In this document: positions 54,459 through 62,440 of the stretch, in pieces
How positions within the stretch are numbered: position 1 is the first letter of the stretch
Layout: each line of letters starts with the position of its first letter
Assembly: GCA_019057385.1 (NCBI GenBank)
Contig: JAHQJS010000004.1
Coordinates: forward strand, 426,535-490,534
Reading direction: 5' to 3'
Length of the DNA: 64,000 bases
DNA from: Candidatus Borrarchaeum weybense
GTDB taxonomy: Archaea; Asgardarchaeota; Sifarchaeia; Borrarchaeales; Borrarchaeaceae
Position numbers and translations under genes: made by a program
Notes under the pieces: model-generated
The model's database searches: none
Told to the model about the DNA's origin: nothing
What the model saw: only the letters and a program-made list of their open reading frames with translations

Positions 54459-55127
54459 TTTACTTAGTTTGTCAGTAGCTGAAGTGTCTGTCTTTTCACC
54501 GGTTTCGGGATCTATAGTATACCAGTCCTGCACATTGACATCAACCGCCATCTCTGCGACTTCTTCTTCTACTGCCTGCATTGTAGACATTTGTTCGGCT
54601 TGGGCACTAGCACTCGGTGGAGAACCTCCAACTGCATATGTGATGTAAACCGTTATTTCAAGGAAACCTGTGTAAATCGGATCCGGTACACTGTATCCTG
54701 CAGCTTCAGCTTCAGCTACCACATCTAGAGTTTGATCGTATACAACTGTATCAGGAGTGTTGGCTGGAAATGTTTGATCGACGATATAATTACCTTCTGC
54801 TGGATATCGGTAAATCGATCCTAATCCTGACACGAGTTCTACGGTCGCATAAAAGTCCTGTACATAGACGGCTTGTGGTCCAGTTCCTGCTACTATCCTG
54901 ATGTTTAGTGGTTCAAGTCTGCCCTCATCCGTTATGTCGAGTCTAAATTCACCAGCGGTTACACCTGTCCCTGCAACTAGTTCATCGTTAAAGTAGAGAT
55001 AATATCTGAAAGGTGGTACAGTTGTATCCTGAGACGCTGCTGGTGTCGTAGCAACTAAGAGAAGCATTAATCCTAGAAATCCGAAGAATAAATAGCGTGA
55101 TATTACACCTCTATTTCGTTTTGACAT
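53604..55127 (-). CDS. Secreted/membrane zinc-ribbon protein, copy A
   Basis: 507 residues. An N-terminal membrane segment or signal peptide (YLFFGFLGLMLLLVATTPAAS) precedes an extracellular domain (~30-205) with beta-rich blocks (FRYYLYFNDELVAGTGV, YVQDFYATVELV). The second half is shared with copy B: hydrophobic stretch TVGVTAVAGVAVVATGL, a zinc ribbon CPKCAAKWSAPEVCPGCGLL, a helix (AKKNVVSKLASALGTG), two more hydrophobic segments (LLNFGVAAAGTGAATAAGL, NLYFMIGLAVVMVVVPLVW) and an acidic/lysine-rich tail. No named family recognised; the zinc ribbon lies between membrane segments, probably on the cytoplasmic face. Confidence 0.8.
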   Translation of the reverse strand: MSKRNRGVISRYLFFGFLGLMLLLVATTPAASQDTTVPPFRYYLYFNDELVAGTGVTAGEFRLDITDEGRLEPLNIRIVAGTGPQAVYVQDFYATVELVSGLGSIYRYPAEGNYIVDQTFPANTPDTVVYDQTLDVVAEAEAAGYSVPDPIYTGFLEITVYITYAVGGSPPSASAQAEQMSTMQAVEEEVAEMAVDVNVQDWYTIDPETGEKTDTSATDKLSKQLSTPAGQATVGVTAVAGVAVVATGLQLGGVFPSFMSGVPSAASLGPGSLFGATGSLQNFAAGKLSSEARNRILSKLARAIKNKVRRMANCPKCAAKWSAPEVCPGCGLLTADLIREYRNALKSSSTKAIGILAEAKKNVVSKLASALGTGQGEAADVMTVLTEAGLLNFGVAAAGTGAATAAGLTIGVAVPQWLNLTGTYALNLYFMIGLAVVMVVVPLVWTKRQKKKQREKYAMETIEEVPEELPEDAEDVAEMEDELKKVPPKETKASSKKTSKKPPPEEK

Positions 55128-55267
55128 AGGACATCTCCTTTTTCTAGTATTACTTATTTCTTTGATAGTCTTCTTACCTTTATTTCTTTTTCTTCTTTGT
55201 AAAAAAGTGTTTAGTATTGTATATTTTTAGGAAAGCAATAAGGGGTTTTGTTGCTTATACTTGCATA

Positions 55268-55342
55268 TTGAAAGAAGATGTCGTGACAAAAAGTATTGAA
55301 GCCCTTATCAATCTCAATCGCTTGTCGTCAAGCTACGAGTAG
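55268..55342 (+). pseudogene. Remnant of the leuA 3' end
   Basis: Reads KEDVVTKSIEALINLNRL before a stop, against KEDIVVASIEALVNGFNRL at the end of the synthase gene at 51917-53548. It lies at the same place relative to copy B as the real leuA end does relative to copy A, so the duplicated unit included the leuA 3' end. The upstream part is missing, so it is a dead fragment. Confidence 0.8.
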
Positions 55343-55364
55343 AGCAAATAAAGAAAAAAGAAAA

Positions 55365-56259
55365 TTCCTTAAAAAAAGAAAAAATTGAATGGGTTTTTTG
55401 TATCTCACTTTTCTTCGGGTGGTGGCTTTTTACTAGTTTTTTTAGAACTTGCTTTAGTTTCCTTTGGTGGTACTTTTTTAAGTTCATCTTCCATTTCTGC
55501 AACGTCTTCAGCGTCCTCAGGTAACTCCTCTGGAACTTCTTCTATCGTTTCCATCGCATATTTCTCGCGTTGCTTTTTCTTTTGACGTTTGGTCCATACA
55601 AGTGGAACTACAACCATCACTACGGCTAGCCCAATCATGAAGTACAGGTTCAGTGCATAGGTGCCGGTAAGATTGAGCCATTGAGGAACGGCAACACCTA
55701 TAGTAAGTCCTGCGGCTGTCGCTGCACCGGTGCCGGCTGCGGCCACACCAAAATTGAGTAACCCTGCTTCGGTTAAGACCGTCATGACATCGGCGGCTTC
55801 CCCTTGTCCTGTGCCTAGGGCTGATGCCAGTTTTGAGACCACGTTTTTCTTTGCTTCCGCGAGGATGCCAATCGCTTTCGTACTGGATGATTTCAGCGCG
55901 TTGCGATATTCACGTATGAGGTCCGCTGTGAGTAATCCACACCCAGGGCATACCTCAGGTGCTGACCACTTTGCCGCACATTTCGGACAATTTGCCATGC
56001 GCCGGACTTTATTCTTAATTGCTCGTGCGAGCTTTGATAGAATCCTATTTCTCGCTTCTGAGGACAATTTACCTGCTGCAAAGTTCTGCAAACTGCCTGT
56101 TGCACCAAATAGTGATCCCGGACCCAGTGAAGCGGCTGAGGGTACACCACTCATAAATGAGGGAAATACTCCTCCTAGCTGTAATCCTGTAGCAACTACA
56201 GCCACACCCGCAACTGCTGTCACACCGACGGTTGCCTGTCCTGCGGGAGTACTTAACTG
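55365..56259. repeat. Identical segment, copy 2 of tandem duplication
   Basis: Partner of 53564-54458; see that entry. The sequence breaks abruptly to about 60% amino-acid similarity after CTTAACTG at 56259. Confidence 0.9.
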
Positions 56260-56961
56260 GTCTCTTAATCGTTCGGTAGATGATGTATCTCTCCGTTCGC
56301 CATCTTCATATATATACCAGTCCTGGACATTCACTTGAACGTCATCTTGTGCTACTGTGTAGCCTTCTGCATCTACCTGCTGTTGCGTTTCATATCCTTC
56401 TCCAAAAGATAAGGCAGAACTGTCTAAAGTTTGGGCCGTAGCTGCTGGTGGAGGTCCTCCGACTCGATATCTGATAAATATCGTGAGTTTAAGGAAGCCG
56501 GTGTAGATCGGATCTGGCAAGTCGTATCCCAATTCCTCAGCAGTCGCGAGTATGCGTAGGGTTTGGTCATAGATCACTGTATCGGGTGTATTTGCAGGAA
56601 GCAGTCGTTTTATAGGATAATTACCTTCTTGTGGATATCTAATTGTTACTCCTGTTCCCTCTATAAGTTCTACTGTCGCATAAAAGTCATGTACATAGAC
56701 TTGTTGTGCCCCTGTTCCGGCTAAAATCTTAATGTTGACTGGCTCAAACCTGCCGTCATCTTCAAGATCTAATTTAAACTGTTCAGCAGGAACATTTGTT
56801 CCCGCTACCAATTGATCGTTTAGATAAAGATACCATCTGACAGTTTCTGCTTGCGTTGTTTGCTGAGACATAACTGGTGTCGTGGCGAATAAAAGGAGTG
56901 CGAAGCCTATAAACCCAAAGAAGAGAACGCGAGACAATAAATCTCTATTTCGCTTTAACAT
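55405..56961 (-). CDS. Secreted/membrane zinc-ribbon protein, copy B
   Basis: 518 residues, paralogue of the gene at 53604-55127. The N-terminal membrane segment (VLFFGFIGFALLLFATTPVMS) and extracellular domain differ clearly from copy A (VRWYLYLNDQLVAGTNV, VHDFYATVELIEGTGV), while the C-terminal ~295 residues are identical, including the CPKCAAKWSAPEVCPGCG zinc ribbon and tail. Diversified outside, conserved inside: the two may present different external surfaces on a shared membrane/cytoplasmic scaffold. It starts with ATG after AGGAGA. The spacer before copy A contains the leuA remnant. Confidence 0.8.
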   Translation of the reverse strand: MLKRNRDLLSRVLFFGFIGFALLLFATTPVMSQQTTQAETVRWYLYLNDQLVAGTNVPAEQFKLDLEDDGRFEPVNIKILAGTGAQQVYVHDFYATVELIEGTGVTIRYPQEGNYPIKRLLPANTPDTVIYDQTLRILATAEELGYDLPDPIYTGFLKLTIFIRYRVGGPPPAATAQTLDSSALSFGEGYETQQQVDAEGYTVAQDDVQVNVQDWYIYEDGERRDTSSTERLRDQLSTPAGQATVGVTAVAGVAVVATGLQLGGVFPSFMSGVPSAASLGPGSLFGATGSLQNFAAGKLSSEARNRILSKLARAIKNKVRRMANCPKCAAKWSAPEVCPGCGLLTADLIREYRNALKSSSTKAIGILAEAKKNVVSKLASALGTGQGEAADVMTVLTEAGLLNFGVAAAGTGAATAAGLTIGVAVPQWLNLTGTYALNLYFMIGLAVVMVVVPLVWTKRQKKKQREKYAMETIEEVPEELPEDAEDVAEMEDELKKVPPKETKASSKKTSKKPPPEEK

Positions 56962-57262
56962 AGGAGATCTCCTTTTTTAGTATTGATTATTTTTAAAATA
57001 GTCCGTCTTCTCACATATCTCTCTTTCTTTAGTTTTCATAAAGTGTTTGGTACAAAAAATACACAAAATTCCTATGTATTCAGCAGCTTTTATTTCCTAC
57101 TTGTCGAGTGGTAGTTCACCTGACGTAAAAATACTCCTCATATAACTGATGAAAAGACAATTTACGAAAGTTATCTGCTTTTAAAAGTTAGATAATAGAA
57201 TTAGCAATCATCTGAAAAACTAAAAGTCAAAAAGAAAAAAGGAAAAAAGAGAGGGAAGATTT

Positions 57263-58732
57263 TTACTTCTTTGGGACTTCTGCAAGTGGGAATACTTTAT
57301 TGACTTCTTTTACCATTGCCTTAGCTCTTTCCATACCAGGTTTCCAGTAGTCGTCTATCCACGCTCTCTGTGCAAAGTCCTCGGTGAAGGGAACCCGTTT
57401 AAATCCACCAAACCGTTCGATGACCTCTTTGATCATGTCATGTGTCTCGAAAATCGGTTTAAGGAGTTCGCCGCTGCATTTCTCAGGAACAATCGACCAT
57501 TTCATGACGTTTTCGTTGGTCAATACTGGCTCATACTCTACGATTTCGTATTGCATTTCACCAGCGCCTAGCATTTCCATAGCTTTGATTTGGATTCTTG
57601 GGGAGTAGTCTTGGATCAGTTCGTAGCGGTCTTGCCCTACCTTGATGCCTTTCTCTTCTGCAACGCTCCATGGACCAATTGGAGATTGATCTACGAGGTC
57701 ACAGGCACATGCATCGATTGCGACATAGTCCTTAGTTGCGAGTGTTCCAATGTCTGGTGCAACTGGCAAATCTGCCCATGGGACACAATCACACATTTGG
57801 TCGTTGTCAATCAAGTATGTTATGCAACCGACTTTTTCACGGTACTTGGTAAATTCCTTGCCTGGCTCTTGCCATGCATTTAATGTACCCATTGCCGCGT
57901 CTGCCATTGCAATTTGATTCATTGGCCAGTACTCGTCACGCCACTTTAGAGCGCTTGTCGCCATGATGATGCAATGCCATTGACAGGTCTGACACATATA
58001 GCATTTTTCCCAGTCGATGTCAACAGTATCTGGCTGCACAGTGATAGCATCTACGGGGCAAACACGTGCACACATATCTGCTACGGGGCATCCATTTGAT
58101 CCCGGACAGTTCTCTTTGATAAGAACAGGCCAGCCCATGTGATCTTCTGGTTCTCCCCACATCGCTAAGTGGCTGTTATACTTGCCTCGTTTTGATTGTG
58201 CACCGATACCTAAGTTTTTGATCGCACCACCATATGCCGTCATTGGATGTCCTTTTCCGTGCGTGGTAATTATCATACCGTCGGCTTGGGCAATTCCACG
58301 AGCGGTATATGATTCTTTGAGAATATTTCCGTTTGGTATTGGGATAATAACGTCATCTTCCCCAGCAAATCCGTCAGCAATGATTATTGGGCATCCCATT
58401 GATGCAGAAGTAAAGCCATGATACGCCGCGGATACTAGTTCAATATATGCATTAACACGGCTGCAACAATGACTATAGGGTTGGCAGGTAGTATCTGTGA
58501 CGAAGGGTCGTCCGCCCTCAAGTTTTATCATGTCAGCCATAGCCGCAACACATTCTGGTCGCAGTACGTGGGTTCTGCCCCACTCGCCCACATGAATCTT
58601 AACTGCAGTGAAGTCGCCCTTGTCTACACATTCATCTAAGCCAGCTTCGTAGAAAAGATCTTTTGCTCTGTAGATCTTCGATTCTACCCAATTTCTTTCT
58701 CTTGCTTCGCTAAAATATACTTTTTCTGGAAT
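57263..58732 (-). CDS. DUF362-type 4Fe-4S protein with unusual start or frameshift
   Basis: About 489 residues. The well-supported body (from GTG 58591) has DUF362 blocks (VRPECVAAMADMIK-like LRPECVAAMADMIKLEGG, DTTCQPYSHCCSRVNAY, MIITTHGKGHPMTAYGGAIKN) and two ferredoxin motifs, CPGSNGCPVADMCARVCP and CYMCQTCQWHC. The open frame runs ~47 codons farther 5' and aligns with a natural DUF362 start (PEKVYFSEARERNWVESK), but its only start at ribosome distance from GGAGG is ATT at 58732. An ATG at 58736 is in another frame and joins if one A of an A5 run is removed. So it uses a rare ATT start, or has a one-base indel. Function: probable electron-transfer scaffold. Confidence 0.8.
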   Translation of the reverse strand: MPEKVYFSEARERNWVESKIYRAKDLFYEAGLDECVDKGDFTAVKIHVGEWGRTHVLRPECVAAMADMIKLEGGRPFVTDTTCQPYSHCCSRVNAYIELVSAAYHGFTSASMGCPIIIADGFAGEDDVIIPIPNGNILKESYTARGIAQADGMIITTHGKGHPMTAYGGAIKNLGIGAQSKRGKYNSHLAMWGEPEDHMGWPVLIKENCPGSNGCPVADMCARVCPVDAITVQPDTVDIDWEKCYMCQTCQWHCIIMATSALKWRDEYWPMNQIAMADAAMGTLNAWQEPGKEFTKYREKVGCITYLIDNDQMCDCVPWADLPVAPDIGTLATKDYVAIDACACDLVDQSPIGPWSVAEEKGIKVGQDRYELIQDYSPRIQIKAMEMLGAGEMQYEIVEYEPVLTNENVMKWSIVPEKCSGELLKPIFETHDMIKEVIERFGGFKRVPFTEDFAQRAWIDDYWKPGMERAKAMVKEVNKVFPLAEVPKK

Positions 58733-59215
58733 ACATATTCCTCCTTGTTAGATATTGCTTACATCTATTTTTGAGATTGCTCTCTTTTGCCAATTAGGCA
58801 AATAGAAGTAAAGTGAGTTAAGTTCGTAGCTTTGTCTTTAAAAGCATTATCAACTAATCAGTTATAATGATAACTACACCAGTAGTTTTAATCAGATAAC
58901 TTACGAGAACTATCTTTAGTAATTTATCATTAACTAGGGCAATAAATATGATATTTTCGAAGCAATTTGGATTATAATCATGCAAAGGTTAGCTTAGATA
59001 GAAAATATGGGGTTTCTAAAATTTAAGGATCATATCTTTCTAGCTTGTCGAAGAGCATCTAAAAATGAAATACACATGAAATAAGATAAAATTATGAAAC
59101 TAGAATTATATTTTAAGTATGTCTTACTCTTTTTAATTAGATGAGTTTGCCTGAAATGATATTTAAGGTGCATACGGCCAATTCTCTTTAGAATGAACCA
59201 AGCGGCTGTTTTTCA

Positions 59216-59243
59216 GTTGCATAGAAGGGACAAATTATGCAAC
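59216..59243. repeat. Perfect 8-bp inverted repeat
   Basis: GTTGCATA (59216-59223) and TATGCAAC (59236-59243) can form a stem with a 12-nt loop. It may be a protein-binding site or a relic of an element end. Confidence 0.5.
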
Positions 59244-59427
59244 ATCTGGTACATGTGACACATTTATTTCAATTCTGCACATATCGATTAAAATTACTTT
59301 TTGATATTGAATGGTGCTTACATAATACATAAAAGAATTTTTTAAAAAATTGTGGCATCCAATAAATCCATTGTAACTCATACCTTTTTTTGATATCTAA
59401 GTTGTACTTTAAGAAATTAGTATGTAA

Positions 59428-59661
59428 CCTAATGGGAGGAAGTCTAAGAAGGAGTCTTTAACGCCAAAATACGGGACGTTTAAGATTGTTAGAGCCCCCT
59501 ATTTTAGTCGAAAATTACAAATTGTAATCATTGTAAACTGGTCCATTCCATTAAGTAAGTTTAACCATGAATTAGGATTCACTTTGCAATTCTATCATTT
59601 AAAAGTAACCCGTTTTCGCCCATTTCCATTCAAGAAATATTACGCGCGCGTCAAAAAATAA
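59428..59661 (+). other. Start-less open stretch, possible gene relic
   Basis: 77 codons without a stop but also without an ATG, GTG or TTG start; it follows a TAA and ends with TAA. The product is basic and aromatic (LTPKYGTFKIVRAPYFSRK, then LKVTRFRPFPFKKYYARVK). It looks more protein-like than chance but matches nothing I know, so it may be a decayed fragment, perhaps of a mobile gene. Confidence 0.3.
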
Positions 59662-59837
59662 TACCTATGTCGTTCCATATCCAGATATCCCTGTTAGCTA
59701 TTATTTCCATCAATTTTTGAGAGTTCTCTCTTTTGATCTCTCATTTATCATGAATGTTAATGAAATCTTCTGGTATTGTTCGGTTGAAGCGTTTTTGGTA
59801 ATTAGATGACGGTTTCAAATGATAAATCTCACAAAAG

Positions 59838-60596
59838 CTACTGGTCAGCAAGTGCCGCTAGCCGTTTTGCTTCAAGAAGGATGTCGTTATAGAGTTGAGA
59901 GTCAATCTTGCGGGCCAATTTTTCTAAAGACGCATTAATTTTTCGACTAATATCATACTCCCCCTTCAAGCATTTGTTACACGCGATGTAAGGCAGAAAA
60001 GTAAATGTGTTCAAGGTTTTGATAGCATTATCTTCTTTTGGGTAGTATACAGGGGCGTTTCTCTTAATTAAAGAGATGATTTCGTCATCGTCATTAGTAT
60101 TATATTGCGTTTTTAAGGCAGTTACATAGCGCTCGGTATTTACAACAATGTGTTTGTTGTATTCTTGAATACAGTGTGAGGGATACCCTAAAATCTTGCC
60201 TATTTGGGAATTAGTCATTTTAGGTTTTAGCAGGGATGGAACTTGCTTATCATTGTAGACCCTTAATATGATTGTAGGCTTTTTTATGGCATTCAGCTCA
60301 ACAAAGAAGGAACGAACTTTGGGTGAAATATTTGTAGCCTCAAGCGAGGGTTGAATTCTTCTAAGTGTAGTGACAGAAGTGCGCAATTTAAACGTTCTAA
60401 GGATCTTTCTCATGATTTGTAGATTAGGAAGGAGGCTATCATCTTCGGGTTCGATAGATGCAACATTTTTTTGTCCCGCTAGGACTGCACAAAGAGAAAG
60501 TTTATTATGAAGATCTTCAATTCGCAGAATACTTGTAGGGATCTCCTTGATACTATCCCACAGTTTTTTGACGTGATTTAGATCCATAGATGGCAT
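59838..60596 (-). CDS. DUF483-like protein
   Basis: 252 residues. The mid-to-late region, IGKILGYPSHCIQEYNKHI followed by NTFTFLPYIACNKCLKG, is the DUF483 pattern (LGYPxCC...YIPCxxC), although the usual Cys pair is HC here. DUF483 proteins are archaeal and of unknown function, perhaps metal-binding. The N-terminal half is helical. Met4 could be the start. It is divergent from the wHTH-like paralogue cluster; the intergenic gap includes a hairpin typical of IS605-type ends, marking the edge of the accessory region. Confidence 0.65.
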   Translation of the reverse strand: MPSMDLNHVKKLWDSIKEIPTSILRIEDLHNKLSLCAVLAGQKNVASIEPEDDSLLPNLQIMRKILRTFKLRTSVTTLRRIQPSLEATNISPKVRSFFVELNAIKKPTIILRVYNDKQVPSLLKPKMTNSQIGKILGYPSHCIQEYNKHIVVNTERYVTALKTQYNTNDDDEIISLIKRNAPVYYPKEDNAIKTLNTFTFLPYIACNKCLKGEYDISRKINASLEKLARKIDSQLYNDILLEAKRLAALADQ

Positions 60597-60670
60597 GGCA
60601 GCTTCCTTTTCCTGTGAGTGAATGAACTTAACTTTTGAAAACTCACTTTAAGCTTTAAATTTCATTGAAA

Positions 60671-60703
60671 TCACCCCGTCCCTTTAGGATGGGATAATTG
60701 ACC
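60671..60703 (-). mobile_element. Hairpin resembling an IS200/IS605 right end
   Basis: CCCGTCC-CTTTA-GGATGGG (60675-60693) is a seven-pair hairpin. On the minus strand it reads CCCATCCTAAAGGGACGGGG then TGATTTC, the style of the subterminal hairpins of IS605-type elements, and resembles the ends at 14203 and 62589. No transposase is nearby, so this is a solo end or a remnant. Confidence 0.4.
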
Positions 60704-60775
60704 TTTTTGTAAGACAGTGATGGACAAATTTAATAGAAAGTTATTCATATTGCACATGATGTTGTTAGTTGGCTC

Positions 60776-61549
60776 TTGGAGGTATCTATTATAAATACTG
60801 CGACTGGTTACACAGATGTACAACGCAGGATGTTGATATTGTTATTAGAGAACCATGCACTATTTCTCGACGTTGAATTCCATTTAATGATCCCTGAGAA
60901 TGCAAAAGGCCAGTTACACTATTTTTACATGCATAAATTACATGTGGGAACAAGAAGCCTTCAAAAAATTCTCCGTACTCTGCAAAAAAAAGGATTAGTG
61001 GAACGTAAAGATAAAAAAAGAGGACGATCTTTCGCAATGAGATATCTACTTACCTCTCACGGCAGATTAGTAGGAAATAAATTGCTCAAGGAAGAGAAGG
61101 ACCCTCCTAAAGTTCTTGCAGAGAGACATATGCGGGTTTTAATAAAATCAGAGGAGGGGTCTGTTAAAGAAGAACCACTTTTCGCGATCTCCCCAAGAGG
61201 TGCAATTATCTCGATAAATGATGTAACCATTAAAAAAGAAACTCGGACAGTCCTAGTCAGAAAAGAATACATCCTAGTAAGAAATGATATTGTGATAGTA
61301 ACAAAACGAGTAAGTGGGGATAGTTGTAAAATTATAATTAAAGGATTGAAAGGGCAAATTGCTCAAGAGATATATGAAAAGGTAAAACGAGTCTGCTTGC
61401 TGACTGAGGTTTGTGACGATTTCGAATGCTCTATTCAAACACCACTTTCGGAGGAGTGCTTTTCGTCTATAGCTGGATTAACGCAAGGAGACCGTGCAAG
61501 AAAACTATTGGATGAGTGGAAAACTACTATTAAAGGAGTGGAATGCTAG
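60776..61549 (+). CDS. Winged-helix-like paralogue 1 of 3 (unknown C-terminal domain)
   Basis: About 257 residues from TTG 60776; no ATG starts this frame, and GGAGGT lies just after the TTG, so the real start may be ATT 60788 or ATA 60791. N-terminal RRMLILLLENHALF and LHVGTRSLQKILRTLQKKGLVERKD plus YLLTSHGR form a MarR/PadR-like wHTH. The C-terminal ~150 residues (EEPLFAISPRGAIISIND, KKETRTVLVRKEYIL, RNDIVIVTKR, KIIIKGLKG, LLDEW) are a domain shared by the three tandem paralogues that I do not recognise. Ligand-sensing or DNA-linked regulation is possible. Confidence 0.7.
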   Translation: MEVSIINTATGYTDVQRRMLILLLENHALFLDVEFHLMIPENAKGQLHYFYMHKLHVGTRSLQKILRTLQKKGLVERKDKKRGRSFAMRYLLTSHGRLVGNKLLKEEKDPPKVLAERHMRVLIKSEEGSVKEEPLFAISPRGAIISINDVTIKKETRTVLVRKEYILVRNDIVIVTKRVSGDSCKIIIKGLKGQIAQEIYEKVKRVCLLTEVCDDFECSIQTPLSEECFSSIAGLTQGDRARKLLDEWKTTIKGVEC

Positions 61550-61576
61550 TCAATCATTTTAATTGGGCTGAGACCG

Positions 61577-62353
61577 ATGCGGGACAAAGATCTGAAGCTG
61601 TTGGAGGACGACTTGTTAGTCCTATGTTTAGATAATTGCAGTATATATCTGTTTTCGGATGATCGTCACTATACTGATAGTTGCAGATCAAACTTAATAG
61701 CCATAGATTCACCAGGAAAGACATCCACTTGGTACGCATGTCGATTAAAAGTGGGATCACGAACTTTTATGCGAATAACAAAACAAGCATGCGCCAAAAA
61801 ACTATTAGAAGAGCGGCGTGTTATGCGACATCATTCGTTCGTAAGACTTCTAGAACTCACCCCCTTAGGAGAAAAGACTGCAAAACGCTTGAAAGCTGAA
61901 AGAAATGATGAATTTCCTGAACCCGAAGAAGATCCCCTCATAAAAGTTCGAGTACGATCGCACAGTCCTCACGCTCAAGAAGAGCCAATACTTGTTATGA
62001 AAGAAAAGTGCCTATCCTCATTAATAGCTGTAACCATATTACGAGAAAAAACTGATAACGAAGAATACATAATCACAAAAAGCGATACAATTGTTGTCAC
62101 AATAAGAGATGCAGAACTTCCCGAAGGAAAGGATCGAAAAGTCTTAGTGAAGGGTATTGAACTAAAACCTTCGCTTTATGAGCGGATCAAAAGATTGGTT
62201 CTGATAACGTTAAACGATGAAGACCTTCAATTTAGTTTTGTACCACATACACCGCTTCCTTATGAATTCTCTAACGTAAAAAAGTTAAGAACAAATCTGG
62301 CGCAAAAAATGCTCAAACAGTGGAATTGTTTCAAAAAAACGTCTTGTTCGTAA
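61577..62353 (+). CDS. Winged-helix-like paralogue 2 of 3
   Basis: 258 residues from ATG 61577 (MRDKDLKLLEDDLLVLCLDN). It shares the same arrangement: an N-terminal helical/wHTH-like part with WYACRLKVGSRTFMRI and the wing LLELTPLGEKTAKRL, then the C-terminal domain with EEPILVMKEKCLSSLIAVTI, YIITKSDTIVVTIRD, KVLVKGIEL and LKQWN. It diverges from paralogue 1 by eye to ~25-30% identity, so the duplication is old. It is 27 bp downstream of paralogue 1, probably in one operon. It gives the intact N-terminus against which the interrupted third copy can be read. Confidence 0.7.
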   Translation: MRDKDLKLLEDDLLVLCLDNCSIYLFSDDRHYTDSCRSNLIAIDSPGKTSTWYACRLKVGSRTFMRITKQACAKKLLEERRVMRHHSFVRLLELTPLGEKTAKRLKAERNDEFPEPEEDPLIKVRVRSHSPHAQEEPILVMKEKCLSSLIAVTILREKTDNEEYIITKSDTIVVTIRDAELPEGKDRKVLVKGIELKPSLYERIKRLVLITLNDEDLQFSFVPHTPLPYEFSNVKKLRTNLAQKMLKQWNCFKKTSCS

Positions 62354-62440
62354 TCTGTCAGCATAATCATGTCATAAAAGAATATTTTAAGTATGCTACT
62401 ACCCATAATCTGTTCATAGAGACACATATAGGCGGATTTT

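Larger units (their letters stand above)
58733..59837. other. Long intergenic region with only weak features
   Basis: About 1.1 kb, AT-rich, without a gene that I trust. It holds an inverted repeat at 59216-59243 and a stop-free stretch at 59428-59661, both listed separately. Given mobile-element traces downstream, decayed sequence is likely. Confidence 0.5.

Noticed and set aside
53929..54648. Long plus-strand frame opposite the zinc-ribbon protein
   Set aside because: It repeats in both duplicates only because the genes do; Ala/Pro/Ser-rich shadow of the minus-strand coding sequence, no ribosome site.
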